In this document: piece by piece, positions 9,052 through 16,770 of the stretch
Layout: the number at the start of each line of letters is the position of its first letter
How positions within the stretch are numbered: position 1 is the first letter of the stretch
NCBI GenBank assembly: GCA_023422955.1
Contig: JAFAGG010000072.1
Location: 1 to 64,000, forward strand
DNA length: 64,000 bases
DNA from: Pseudomonadota bacterium
GTDB lineage: Bacteria; Pseudomonadota; Gammaproteobacteria; Burkholderiales; Burkholderiaceae_D
Direction: 5' to 3'
Position numbers and translations under genes: made by a program
The notes under the pieces: model-generated
Told to the model about the DNA's origin: nothing
The model's input: the letters and a program-made list of their open reading frames with translations, nothing else
The model's database searches: none

Positions 9052-9657
9052 ATGAGTATTCTGTTATTTACCATCGCTGCCTATCTGCTGGGTTCGATTT
9101 CATTCGCAGTGATCGCCAGCAAACTGTTTGGTCTGGCCGATCCGCGCACCTATGGCTCGGGGAATCCGGGCGCGACCAATGTGCTTCGTAGCGGCAACAA
9201 GAAGGCGGCGATTGCCACGCTGCTGGGCGACTGTTTCAAGGGCTGGGTCGCCGTGTGGCTGGCCAAGACATATGGGGCGGATTACGGTATCGGCGAGGCG
9301 GGAATTGCCCTGGTGGCGTTTGCGGTTTTCTTCGGCCATCTGTGGCCGGTGTTTTTCCGCTTCAAGGGCGGCAAGGGTGTCGCCACCGCCCTGGGCGTGC
9401 TGCTGGGGATTAATGCGTGGCTGGGTCTGGCCACACTGGTGACCTGGCTGGTCGTGGCCTATGCCTTTCGCTATTCTTCGCTGGCGGCACTGGTGGCCAG
9501 CATCTTCGCGCCGTTTTACTACGGCCTTTTATTCGGCTTCAACGCGATCTGGGCCGCCACCTTTTTCATGAGCCTGCTGCTGATTTATCGCCATCGCGGC
9601 AATATCGGCAATCTCATCGCCGGCAAGGAAAGCCGCATCGGCGGCAAGAAATCTTGA
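9052..9657 (+). CDS. plsY: Acyl-phosphate:glycerol-3-phosphate acyltransferase PlsY
   Basis: PlsY is the inner-membrane enzyme that acylates sn-glycerol-3-phosphate from acyl-phosphate, the first committed step of phospholipid synthesis. The 201-residue protein has about five transmembrane segments. It carries the conserved motifs GSGNPGATNVLR (about residues 36-47), FKGGKGVATALG and the C-terminal RHRGNIGNL. A strong GAGGAG ribosome binding site precedes the ATG. In many proteobacteria plsY neighbours tsaD. Here tsaD is about 2.7 kb further on, with the GCS2-type ligase and the antiporter genes in between. Confidence 0.95.
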   Translation: MSILLFTIAAYLLGSISFAVIASKLFGLADPRTYGSGNPGATNVLRSGNKKAAIATLLGDCFKGWVAVWLAKTYGADYGIGEAGIALVAFAVFFGHLWPVFFRFKGGKGVATALGVLLGINAWLGLATLVTWLVVAYAFRYSSLAALVASIFAPFYYGLLFGFNAIWAATFFMSLLLIYRHRGNIGNLIAGKESRIGGKKS

Positions 9658-9686
9658 GCGGAAAAATCCCTGCGGAATAGGCCTGC

Positions 9687-10799
9687 CTAGCGGGCCATCC
9701 ACAATTCGCTTTGCTGGCGCACGACTTCGCTCAGCGAACCCGACTGCTGCGAACATTCGCGCAGCCAGCGGGAATCCGCTTCATTGTTCAGCACGCGCTG
9801 GCGCAGATACTCTAGCGCATCGGCATTGCCCAATTCCCGTGCCGTGTCTTCCAGCATGGTCAAGGTGAGCAGGATGTCGTCGCGAATCACCGATTGCTGG
9901 CCGTTGGCGGAATTGACCATCACGCCTTCCAGGCCGAAGCGGCAAGCCTGGAAACGGTTGTAGCTGTAAGGCAGATACACATGCTGCTCCGGCACCAGTT
10001 CGCGATGCTCGAAAATGTACTTGGCCAGCGTCTGCGCATACGCGCCCAGTGCTACCGCGGTTTCGATTTTCAGCGGCGTGTCGCACACGCGAATTTCCAC
10101 CGTGCCGTATTCCGGTTTCGGGCGGATGTCCCAGTAAAAATCCTTCATGGTGGCGACTATCTTCAGATCTGCCATCTTCTTGAAGTAGGCATTGAACGCA
10201 TCCCAGCTAGTCACGAAAGGCATGCAGCCCGATAACGGGAAGGCATTAATGGAGGTGAGGCGCGAGGACTGGAAGCTGGTATCGACGCCCTGATAAAAAG
10301 GCGACGACGCCGACAAGGCAATGAAATGCGGCATGTAGCGTGCCAGCAGGTGCGCCAGTCGCACCGCTTCATCACCATTTTCGCAACCGATATGGATGTG
10401 CTGGCCGAATACCGTGAACTGCTTGGCCAGATAGCCGTAAAGATCGGATACGAGCTTGTAGCGGTCGGTCGGATAGATGCGCTGGTTGTCCCATTGCTGG
10501 AAAAGATGTGCGCCGCCACCGGCCAGACCGAGATTGATCTTGTCGGCAGCTTCCACCAGCAGCGCATGAATCTCGCGCAACTCGCTCAGCATTTCGCGAT
10601 GCTTGGTATGCACCGAGGTGGCGATCTCTATCATGCTCTCGGTGATTTCCGGCTTGATGTCGTAGTTGTGCTTTTTCTTTTTCAGCACTTCCAGCAAATC
10701 GCTGGAACCGCGCGTCAGATTGTAGTCACGCCGATTGACGATTTGCAGTTCCAGTTCGACGCCCATGGTCAGCGGCGTAGATGACGTGAAATCCAGCAT
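9687..10799 (-). CDS. YbdK-type carboxylate-amine ligase (GCS2 family)
   Basis: This member of the glutamate-cysteine ligase 2 family would form a peptide-like amide bond with ATP. YbdK of E. coli has weak gamma-glutamylcysteine ligase activity, and the true substrate of the family is unclear. The N-terminus has the ATP-site signature MGVELELQIV, followed by EITESMIEIATS and the metal/substrate motif HIHIGC around residue 140. The ATG at 10799 gives 370 residues; a TTG four codons upstream is less likely. It starts 12 bp after the stop of the CPA2 antiporter gene, so the two probably form one transcript. That pairing suggests a link between a gamma-glutamyl compound and ion transport, but this is inference. 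Confidence 0.85.
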   Translation of the reverse strand: MLDFTSSTPLTMGVELELQIVNRRDYNLTRGSSDLLEVLKKKKHNYDIKPEITESMIEIATSVHTKHREMLSELREIHALLVEAADKINLGLAGGGAHLFQQWDNQRIYPTDRYKLVSDLYGYLAKQFTVFGQHIHIGCENGDEAVRLAHLLARYMPHFIALSASSPFYQGVDTSFQSSRLTSINAFPLSGCMPFVTSWDAFNAYFKKMADLKIVATMKDFYWDIRPKPEYGTVEIRVCDTPLKIETAVALGAYAQTLAKYIFEHRELVPEQHVYLPYSYNRFQACRFGLEGVMVNSANGQQSVIRDDILLTLTMLEDTARELGNADALEYLRQRVLNNEADSRWLRECSQQSGSLSEVVRQQSELWMAR

Positions 10800-10811
10800 G
10801 ATTGTTCCCAA

Positions 10812-12011
10812 TTAAGTTTTTGCTTCGCCCGATGCCACCAGCGCATAACGCGTGCAAATCGGACCGATGATTTCGAGTATGACGAGTATGGACACCATCA
10901 GTGCCCCGAGCTGTCCGCTGAATTGCGGATAGAGCCCGGCGGCATGTTGCACCATGATTACCTTGAAGCCCGACAGCGGAATCAGACTTACTCCCAGCAA
11001 TGCGCCTTTGCGCATTGAAATGCCATTGAAGGAAGCGAGGCTGGTGGTGAACAGCATCGTGACTACGAAGCGCAAGGCAATGAAGCCCAGCACGAAAGGG
11101 GCCATCTCAATGAAATAACGCAATTCCAGTTTCGCCCCTGCAAACACGAACAGGAACACATACAGCAGCGCGTTATAGGCACCGAAATCGGTTTCCACCA
11201 GTGCATGTTTCGGATTGCGCGCACGGGTGGCAATGCCGAATGCCAATAAGGCAATCAGTGCCGACAGTTTCAGCATCGTGGAGACGCCCACGGTGGCCGC
11301 GATCAGGGCAATGGTCAGCACCAACTGGGCCTGGTTGTCGCGTCCGATGAAAGCGCCCAGGTGAATCAGCAGGCGGCTGGCAATCCAGCCCAGCAGTACC
11401 GAGCCCAGGAGCAGATAAAGCGGGTGCAGCACGTAACTGTGCCAACCGGCATCGTATTCCAGGTGCAGCACCGACAGACCCATCGAAAAGCCGACGAAAG
11501 AAAACACATTGCCGATCGCCACGATATTGAGCATGCGCTCCGTCAGCTGGCCTTCCGCCTTGACTTCACGCACCACGCTAAGCGCAACGGCCGGCGATGC
11601 CGCCATGCCGATGGCCGCGCCCATGCTGGCAATCAGGCCGCTGAAGCCAAACCACAGCAGCAGGCCGTATAAAGCGGCAAACGTGGCCAGGCTGATCACT
11701 ACGCCGGTGACCAGCAGGCGCTTCTCGCGCAACAGCCACTGGAAATCCACGCGCCTGCCCAGTTCGAACAGCACCAGTCCCAGGGCAAGATCTACCAGCA
11801 GGCCGATGCGGTCCAGCGCGGCAGTCGTGACAAAACCGAATACTGCCGGGCCGATCAGCAGGCCGGTCAATACGTAGCCAGTGATGGCGGGAACCGGCAA
11901 GGCGCGCGATAAAAGTCGGGCGCCCAGGATGCCGGTGACCAGCAGCAGGCTGATGGCTGTCAGCAGATTAAGCGAACCGGGCAGCGAAGGCAGGAAGTCG
12001 AGTGAGGTCAT
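10812..12011 (-). CDS. CPA2-family cation:proton antiporter, membrane domain only
   Basis: This 399-residue protein has about twelve transmembrane segments and the Na+/H+ exchanger fold of KefB/KefC-type CPA2 transporters. The segment GYVLTGLLIGPAVFGF near residues 46-61 is the typical CPA2 helix 2 region. It ends soon after the last membrane helix, so it lacks the C-terminal TrkA-N/RCK regulatory domain of KefB and KefC. It probably exchanges K+ or Na+ for protons at the inner membrane. The gene heads a two-gene unit with the GCS2-type ligase directly downstream. Upstream is a 352-bp non-coding stretch before tsaD. Confidence 0.86.
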   Translation of the reverse strand: MTSLDFLPSLPGSLNLLTAISLLLVTGILGARLLSRALPVPAITGYVLTGLLIGPAVFGFVTTAALDRIGLLVDLALGLVLFELGRRVDFQWLLREKRLLVTGVVISLATFAALYGLLLWFGFSGLIASMGAAIGMAASPAVALSVVREVKAEGQLTERMLNIVAIGNVFSFVGFSMGLSVLHLEYDAGWHSYVLHPLYLLLGSVLLGWIASRLLIHLGAFIGRDNQAQLVLTIALIAATVGVSTMLKLSALIALLAFGIATRARNPKHALVETDFGAYNALLYVFLFVFAGAKLELRYFIEMAPFVLGFIALRFVVTMLFTTSLASFNGISMRKGALLGVSLIPLSGFKVIMVQHAAGLYPQFSGQLGALMVSILVILEIIGPICTRYALVASGEAKT

Positions 12012-12363
12012 AAGTGACGATAGGGATGCAAATAAGGCAGCAGGAAAATAATCAAGGCGGTAGTCTTAAACCCGACCAGCAGCAGAAGGTTCTCATCAGC
12101 GCCGCTTATTTGCCTCCCAATGAATTAAGCAAAGACAAAGTTTTCGAATGGTAACGGACGTAGCGTTCCACCACTCAAATTCTTGTTGTTAGACTGCTCA
12201 TTTTTGCGCCGTCTCAATAGCGCCGTGATGTGCAAATTATTTCCTGCAGCCAAGAGACCTGATTCCTGCAGGAAAGTGCCCACGGGCATTAAATTTTTTT
12301 CTGAAACATGTTCTTTTGCAAAAAAGACATTTTTTGTTTCAGACGGGCAAAGAAGGAAAAAGA
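12012..12363. other. Non-coding gap with two dyads between antiporter and tsaD
   Basis: This stretch is clearly more AT-rich than the flanks and holds no convincing gene. It contains two inverted repeats. TTTCCTGCAG at 12240-12249 pairs with CTGCAGGAAA at 12266-12275, and CTGAAACA at 12301-12308 pairs with TGTTTCAG at 12335-12342. The second lies just beyond the tsaD stop and may end tsaD transcription, although no clean T-tract follows on that strand. The first may be an operator for the antiporter operon. A 64-codon plus-strand frame at 12183-12377 overlaps the tsaD end and was not accepted. Confidence 0.5.
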
Positions 12364-13392
12364 TTATACCGCGCTGAGTTCATTCAACGGCCAGCGCGGA
12401 CGGATATTAAAGGCGTAATCGCGGCGAGCCGCATCCGGGTGTCGTTCTAACCGCATTGCGCCGGCAAAAGCTATCATCGCACCGTTATCTGTACAGAACT
12501 CCAGTTCCGGGTAATAAACTTTGCAGCGTCTTTTGGCGGCAGCCTGATTCAGGGCTTGTCGGAGTTGATTGTTAGCGCCCACTCCGCCTGCAACCACCAG
12601 GCGCTTCAAGTCGGTCTGTTTTAAAGCGGCCATGCTCTTGGCAACCAGCACATCCACCAGCGCAGCAACAAAGGCATGAGCAATATCCGCCTTGTTTTGT
12701 TCGGTCAGCGTGGCCGACTGGTTTTTCACTAGGGTCAGCACCGCCGTTTTCAGGCCGGAAAAACTGAAATCCAGGTTTTTGGAGTGCAACATGGGGCGCG
12801 GCAACTTGTAGATATCCCGCTGCCCGTTTTCCGCCAGTTTCGAAATCGCCGGGCCGCCGGGATAACCCAGGCCCAGCAACTTGGCGGATTTGTCGAAAGC
12901 CTCACCCGCTGCGTCATCCACGGTTTCCCCGAGCAGTTCGTAGCGGCCCACGCCATCGACCCGCATCAACTGCGTATGCCCGCCCGACACCAGCAAGGCG
13001 ACAAACGGAAATTCCGGCGGATCGCTGGCCAGCAAGGGCGACAACAGGTGCCCTTCCAGGTGATGCACGCCCAGCAAGGGCTTATCCAATGCCAGCCCCA
13101 GTCCGGCGGCAATCGATGCGCCGACCAGCAGCGCGCCCGCCAGCCCCGGGCCCTGGGTGTAGGCAATCGCATCGATTTCCTGCTTCGCCACGCCGGCATC
13201 GGTCAGCACTTTTTCCAGCAAGGGAATGGCATGGCGGATATGGTCGCGCGACGCCAGTTCCGGTACCACGCCGCCGTAGGCTTCATGCATGGCTACCTGC
13301 GAGTACAGGGCATGCGAACGCAGACCGTGCTGCGTGTCGTACAACGCAAGACCTGTTTCGTCGCAGGAGGATTCGATACCGAGAACGAGCAT
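12364..13392 (-). CDS. tsaD: tRNA N6-adenosine threonylcarbamoyltransferase TsaD
   Basis: TsaD is the catalytic subunit that transfers threonylcarbamoyl from TC-AMP to A37 of ANN-decoding tRNAs. It acts with TsaB and with TsaE, which is also in this window. The 342-residue protein starts with the family signature GIESSCDETG. It has the iron-binding HLEGH motif at His111 and His115, the nucleotide-binding LVSGGHTQL segment and the C-terminal CTDNGAMIA motif. In many relatives tsaD lies divergently next to rpsU. Here about 12 kb, mostly the nitrate module, separates them. Confidence 0.96.
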   Translation of the reverse strand: MLVLGIESSCDETGLALYDTQHGLRSHALYSQVAMHEAYGGVVPELASRDHIRHAIPLLEKVLTDAGVAKQEIDAIAYTQGPGLAGALLVGASIAAGLGLALDKPLLGVHHLEGHLLSPLLASDPPEFPFVALLVSGGHTQLMRVDGVGRYELLGETVDDAAGEAFDKSAKLLGLGYPGGPAISKLAENGQRDIYKLPRPMLHSKNLDFSFSGLKTAVLTLVKNQSATLTEQNKADIAHAFVAALVDVLVAKSMAALKQTDLKRLVVAGGVGANNQLRQALNQAAAKRRCKVYYPELEFCTDNGAMIAFAGAMRLERHPDAARRDYAFNIRPRWPLNELSAV

Positions 13393-13515
13393 GGGGGAAT
13401 GTCAGGGATGTTGAGGCGAATGTTGAGGCAATTCTTGCGTGGATTGTAGCGTATTCCCTCTCAATCCATGCTCGAACCGTTCGGCCATGCAGCGTTTTAT
13501 CGTTTGCCTTGTCGT

Positions 13516-15231
13516 TTATCGCAGGACCAGCAGATACAGCAGCAACAGATTCACGACGATGGAAATCGCCGCGACGGCGCGCCATAGCGATAACGGATTG
13601 CGCGTTGCCAGCGCTTTCGGCGTCGGCGCAGCCAGCGGCCGCGTCGCACCACGTTCCAGCGCCAGCAGAAATTCTTCCGCCGTTTCGAAGCGATCGGCAG
13701 GATCGCGTGCGACGGCTTTCAGCAGCACGTTTTCCAGCCACAACGGAATATCGGGCCGATAACGACTGGGCGTGACCGGTTCGCCGAAGCGCGGGGTCTG
13801 GAACGGTTCGATTTCACCATAAGGAAAATGCCGTGTCAGCAGCAGATACAGGGTGACGCCGGTTGCGTACAGATCAGTCTGGCGCGAGGGCGGAGCATTG
13901 TCGAACTGCTCGGGCGCAAGGAAGGACGGTGTGCCGGCACGCGGTGCGCGTACCTCATCTTCCGCTTCGAGGCCGGACTGCGCCACGCCCAGATCGAGAA
14001 CGCGCAATTCGCCATCGCTGCCGAGATGGATGTTGCCGGGTTTGATGTCGCGATGAATGATGCTGCGCCGATGCAAGGCGCCGATGGCTCGCGCCAGCTT
14101 GGTGCCGTGTGCGATGACGTCGGGAATCGTAAAATGCTCGCCGACATCCAGATGCTGCTGCAAGGTGCTGCCGTCGTGCCATGTGGTCAGATAGTACAGA
14201 CAGGTTTTCTGTTCCGGTGTGATGACTTGCGGGAAGAAGCGTGCGACCACACGTTTCGTCAGCCATTCCTCGTGGGCGAATGCCGAACGTTCGTGTTCGT
14301 CGTCGGCACGATCGGGGTGCAGTGTTTTCAACACCAGCTTGCGCGGCGGATTACTGCCGTGCGGCGGTTCCGATACGCGATACAGCAGCGTGGTGGTCGA
14401 TGCGTGGATCTGTTCTTCAACCGTGTAGCCGTCGATGGTCTGGCCGATCTTCAGCTTCGGCGGCACTGGCAATTGCTGCGAGCCGGATAACGCATCGCGC
14501 AGATTCGTTTCCGGCAAGGCCTGCACATGAATGGCGAGCGCGCTGATGTTGTCGTGTGTGTCCGCTGCCAGCGCAGCATCCAGCAGCGCGTTGGCAGTTT
14601 CTTCCGCGCTGCGTTTTCCTGCTGCCAGTTCGTGCAGATGAGCGCTCAGGTCGTATTCGGTGATCGCGGCCCAGACGCCATCGGTGGCGAGCAGAAAGAC
14701 GTCGCCTTCGTGCAGTTCACCCAGGCCGTGATCGACGGCCAGACGTGAATCGAGTCCGATGGCGCGTGTCAGGACGTGTTGCATTTCCGGCCGGTCCCAC
14801 ACGTGATCGGTGGTCAGTCGCGTCAGCTTGTTGTCGCGCAGCAGATAAAGGCGCGAATCGCCGGCGTGCGCAAAATAATAAAAACGACCGCGCAGCACGA
14901 TCGCCGTCAGCGTCGTCGCCATGCCAGCCAGTTCGGCGCGGATCGATCCCTGATGCTGCACCCAACTGTTGATCGCCTTCAGCACACGGTCGAGCGATTG
15001 CGTCACCGGCCACGTATCCGACGTCGCGTAGTAATCGGACAGCAGGCCGCGTACCGTGTATTCGGAGGCTTCGCGTCCGCCGTCGTTGCCGGACACACCA
15101 TCGGCAATCGCCGCGATGACGCCCTTGCTGGACAGTTCCGGTTCGTCGGGCAACACCATGCCGACGAAATCCTCGTTGACCGGACGCCGGCCGGCGCGCG
15201 TGGCGTGGCCTGCTGCGATTTTCAGTGACAT
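13516..15231 (-). CDS. Bifunctional PP2C phosphatase / Ser-Thr kinase, membrane-anchored
   Basis: The 571-residue protein fuses two opposing signalling activities. Residues 1-245 form a PP2C-type phosphatase with the acidic metal motifs ADGVSG, HAGDSR and LATDGVW. Residues about 260-530 form a eukaryotic-like kinase with the invariant lysine in LVLKTLH, the catalytic loop HRDIKPGN, a DLG in place of DFG, and APEQF. Its glycine-rich loop (around IHASTTTLLYR) is degenerate. A hydrophobic segment at the C-terminus (about 545-570) should anchor it to the inner membrane. The gene lies 35 bp downstream of the nitrate transporter gene on the same strand, so it is probably cotranscribed. Such fusions are found beside assimilatory nitrate genes in other proteobacteria, and their targets are not known to me. 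Confidence 0.9.
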   Translation of the reverse strand: MSLKIAAGHATRAGRRPVNEDFVGMVLPDEPELSSKGVIAAIADGVSGNDGGREASEYTVRGLLSDYYATSDTWPVTQSLDRVLKAINSWVQHQGSIRAELAGMATTLTAIVLRGRFYYFAHAGDSRLYLLRDNKLTRLTTDHVWDRPEMQHVLTRAIGLDSRLAVDHGLGELHEGDVFLLATDGVWAAITEYDLSAHLHELAAGKRSAEETANALLDAALAADTHDNISALAIHVQALPETNLRDALSGSQQLPVPPKLKIGQTIDGYTVEEQIHASTTTLLYRVSEPPHGSNPPRKLVLKTLHPDRADDEHERSAFAHEEWLTKRVVARFFPQVITPEQKTCLYYLTTWHDGSTLQQHLDVGEHFTIPDVIAHGTKLARAIGALHRRSIIHRDIKPGNIHLGSDGELRVLDLGVAQSGLEAEDEVRAPRAGTPSFLAPEQFDNAPPSRQTDLYATGVTLYLLLTRHFPYGEIEPFQTPRFGEPVTPSRYRPDIPLWLENVLLKAVARDPADRFETAEEFLLALERGATRPLAAPTPKALATRNPLSLWRAVAAISIVVNLLLLYLLVLR

Positions 15232-15266
15232 GGTTAATTCAAATTAACTCTGGGAATAAGGATGCC

Positions 15267-16481
15267 TCAGATTTTCGCAGTGGTCATCGCTGCGCTTCCC
15301 CATGTGGTGCGCCAGCGATTTTTCACGGTCGACAGGCCGAGCAGCGCAACGATCGCCAGCGATGCAAAGACGATCAGCCCGTTCTGATAACTGCCGGTCA
15401 ATTGCTTCGAATAGCCGAGACTGGACGCCAGATAAAAACCGCCGATGCCGCCGGCCATGCCGACCAGACCGGTCATCACACCGATCTCTTTATGGAAGCG
15501 TTGCGGCACCAATTGAAACACTGCGCCGTTGCCGACGCCGAGCGATAGCATCGCGGCGACGAAGACGACGACAGCGATGGTTGGCGATGACAGGCCGAAA
15601 CTGGCGATAAACAGGAAGCTTGCCGCCAGCAGATACATCAGCGACAGCGTCTTGATGCCGCCGATGCGATCAGCGAGACGGCCGCCGAACGGACGTATCA
15701 ACGATCCGGCGAACACGCAGGCAGCGGTGAAATAGCCGGCGGTCACCGGCGACAGTCCGTACTGTCCGTTGAAATAGATAGTCAGCGACGACGCCAGTCC
15801 GGAAAAGCCGCCGAACGTGACGCTGTAGAAGAACATGAACCACCACGCGTCGCGGTCCTTCAATATCTGCAGATAGGCGCCCAGCGATTTCGGCGGCGGC
15901 GCGGACGGTGCATCCTTGGCGAAGATCATGTAAACCGCGAGTGCGATACCGAGCGGGATCAGGCACAGGCCGAATACGTTCTGCCAGCCGAACATGATCG
16001 CCAGCGTCGGTGCAAACAAGGCAGCGAGTGCGGTACCGGAATTGCCGGCACCGGCGATACCGAGCGCCATGCCCTGATGTTCAGGAGGATACCAGCGAGA
16101 TGCGAGCGGCAATGCGACGGCAAATGCCGCGCCGGCGACGCCGAGGATCATGCCGAGCGCCAGCAGTGCATGGTAATTATGCAGATCGCCCAGCCAGGCC
16201 CAGACCAGTCCGGCCATCACAATCAGTTGTCCGATCAAGCCGGCTTTTTTCGGTTGCAGATGATCGACCAGCACACCCATCACGATACGCAGCAGCGCGC
16301 CGGCCAGCAACGGCGTCGCCACGATCAATCCTTTTTGCGCAGGTGTCAGTCCGATGTCGTGGGCGATCTGTACGGCGAGCGGTCCGAGGATGACCCACAC
16401 CATGAAACTCAAGTCGAAGTAGAAGAAGGAAGAAAGCAGTGTCGGTGTATGACCGGCTTTCCAGAATGATGTTTTTTGCAT
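15267..16481 (-). CDS. narK: Nitrate/nitrite transporter, MFS NNP family
   Basis: This is a 404-residue, twelve-helix major facilitator of the nitrate-nitrite porter family. Both nitrate-signature regions are visible: AGAGNSGTALAALFAP in the first half and GNGAVFQLVPQRF with GMAGGIGGF in the second. It is likely to import nitrate into the cytoplasm for the assimilatory reductases encoded divergently. The ATG at 16481 is preferred because a GAGCTC sequence precedes it. An ATG at 16493 would add four residues but has no ribosome binding site. A sigma-54-type promoter lies just upstream at 16518-16533. The PP2C/kinase gene follows on the same strand. Confidence 0.93.
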   Translation of the reverse strand: MQKTSFWKAGHTPTLLSSFFYFDLSFMVWVILGPLAVQIAHDIGLTPAQKGLIVATPLLAGALLRIVMGVLVDHLQPKKAGLIGQLIVMAGLVWAWLGDLHNYHALLALGMILGVAGAAFAVALPLASRWYPPEHQGMALGIAGAGNSGTALAALFAPTLAIMFGWQNVFGLCLIPLGIALAVYMIFAKDAPSAPPPKSLGAYLQILKDRDAWWFMFFYSVTFGGFSGLASSLTIYFNGQYGLSPVTAGYFTAACVFAGSLIRPFGGRLADRIGGIKTLSLMYLLAASFLFIASFGLSSPTIAVVVFVAAMLSLGVGNGAVFQLVPQRFHKEIGVMTGLVGMAGGIGGFYLASSLGYSKQLTGSYQNGLIVFASLAIVALLGLSTVKNRWRTTWGSAAMTTAKI

Positions 16482-16517
16482 GTGAGCTCGCATGGGTTGA
16501 ATGGTTGGTTTTCAATA

Positions 16518-16533
16518 TGCAAGCGCTATGCCA
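16518..16533 (-). promoter_or_regulatory. Predicted sigma-54 promoter of the nitrate transporter operon
   Basis: On the minus strand the bases read TGGCAT-N5-TTGCA, with the invariant GG (-24) and GC (-12) exactly 10 bp apart. This matches the sigma-54 consensus TGGCAC-N5-TTGCW at nearly every position. Transcription would begin near 16507, about 26 nt ahead of the transporter ATG at 16481. Confidence 0.8.
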
Positions 16534-16606
16534 TTTTCAAACCACTGCAAACAAGAAGCCATGCACGAATACAGGGAGCGATTTGCGGTGTGTGGAAGGG
16601 AGATGT

Positions 16607-16664
16607 GCACCAAAATTTTTGACGACTGCACTTGTTGGGTGCGAACGGCCGGCTTAATTGGTGC
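16607..16664. promoter_or_regulatory. Array of three NtrC-like binding sites between divergent promoters
   Basis: The central 15-mer, GCACTTGTTGGGTGC at 16628-16642, has the GCACY-N5-GGTGC form of the enteric NtrC site. A left-half match starts with GCACC at 16607-16621, and a right-half match ends in GGTGC at 16650-16664. The three start 21 and 22 bp apart, about two helical turns, so dimers would sit on one face of the helix. The centre lies about 107 bp upstream of the predicted nirB start and about 128 bp upstream of the transporter start, a normal distance for an enhancer. It could serve both operons. Confidence 0.68.
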
Positions 16665-16715
16665 AAGACATACGCAAGCCGCATGCAGCTTATGGAAAAC
16701 GCGCTAATTTAAAAC

Positions 16716-16731
16716 TGGCATCTGTTTTGCT
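16716..16731 (+). promoter_or_regulatory. Predicted sigma-54 promoter of nirB
   Basis: The bases TGGCAT-N5-TTGCT give GG at 16717-16718 and GC at 16729-16730 with exactly 10 bp between. This is the -24/-12 spacing required by sigma-54. Transcription would start near 16742, leaving a leader of about 29 nt before the nirB ATG at 16771. That is too short for a NasR-type or NasT-type antitermination hairpin pair. Confidence 0.8.
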
Positions 16732-16770
16732 TATTTAGATTCGCGAACAACAATTCTGTGGAATGCAGCG

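Noticed and set aside
12183..12377. 64-codon plus-strand frame in the tsaD-antiporter gap
   Set aside because: No Shine-Dalgarno, overlaps the tsaD 3' end, and spans two dyads. Non-coding is more likely.
16742..16770. NasR/NasT-type antitermination leader before nirB
   Set aside because: The predicted leader is only about 29 nt and holds no terminator hairpin.
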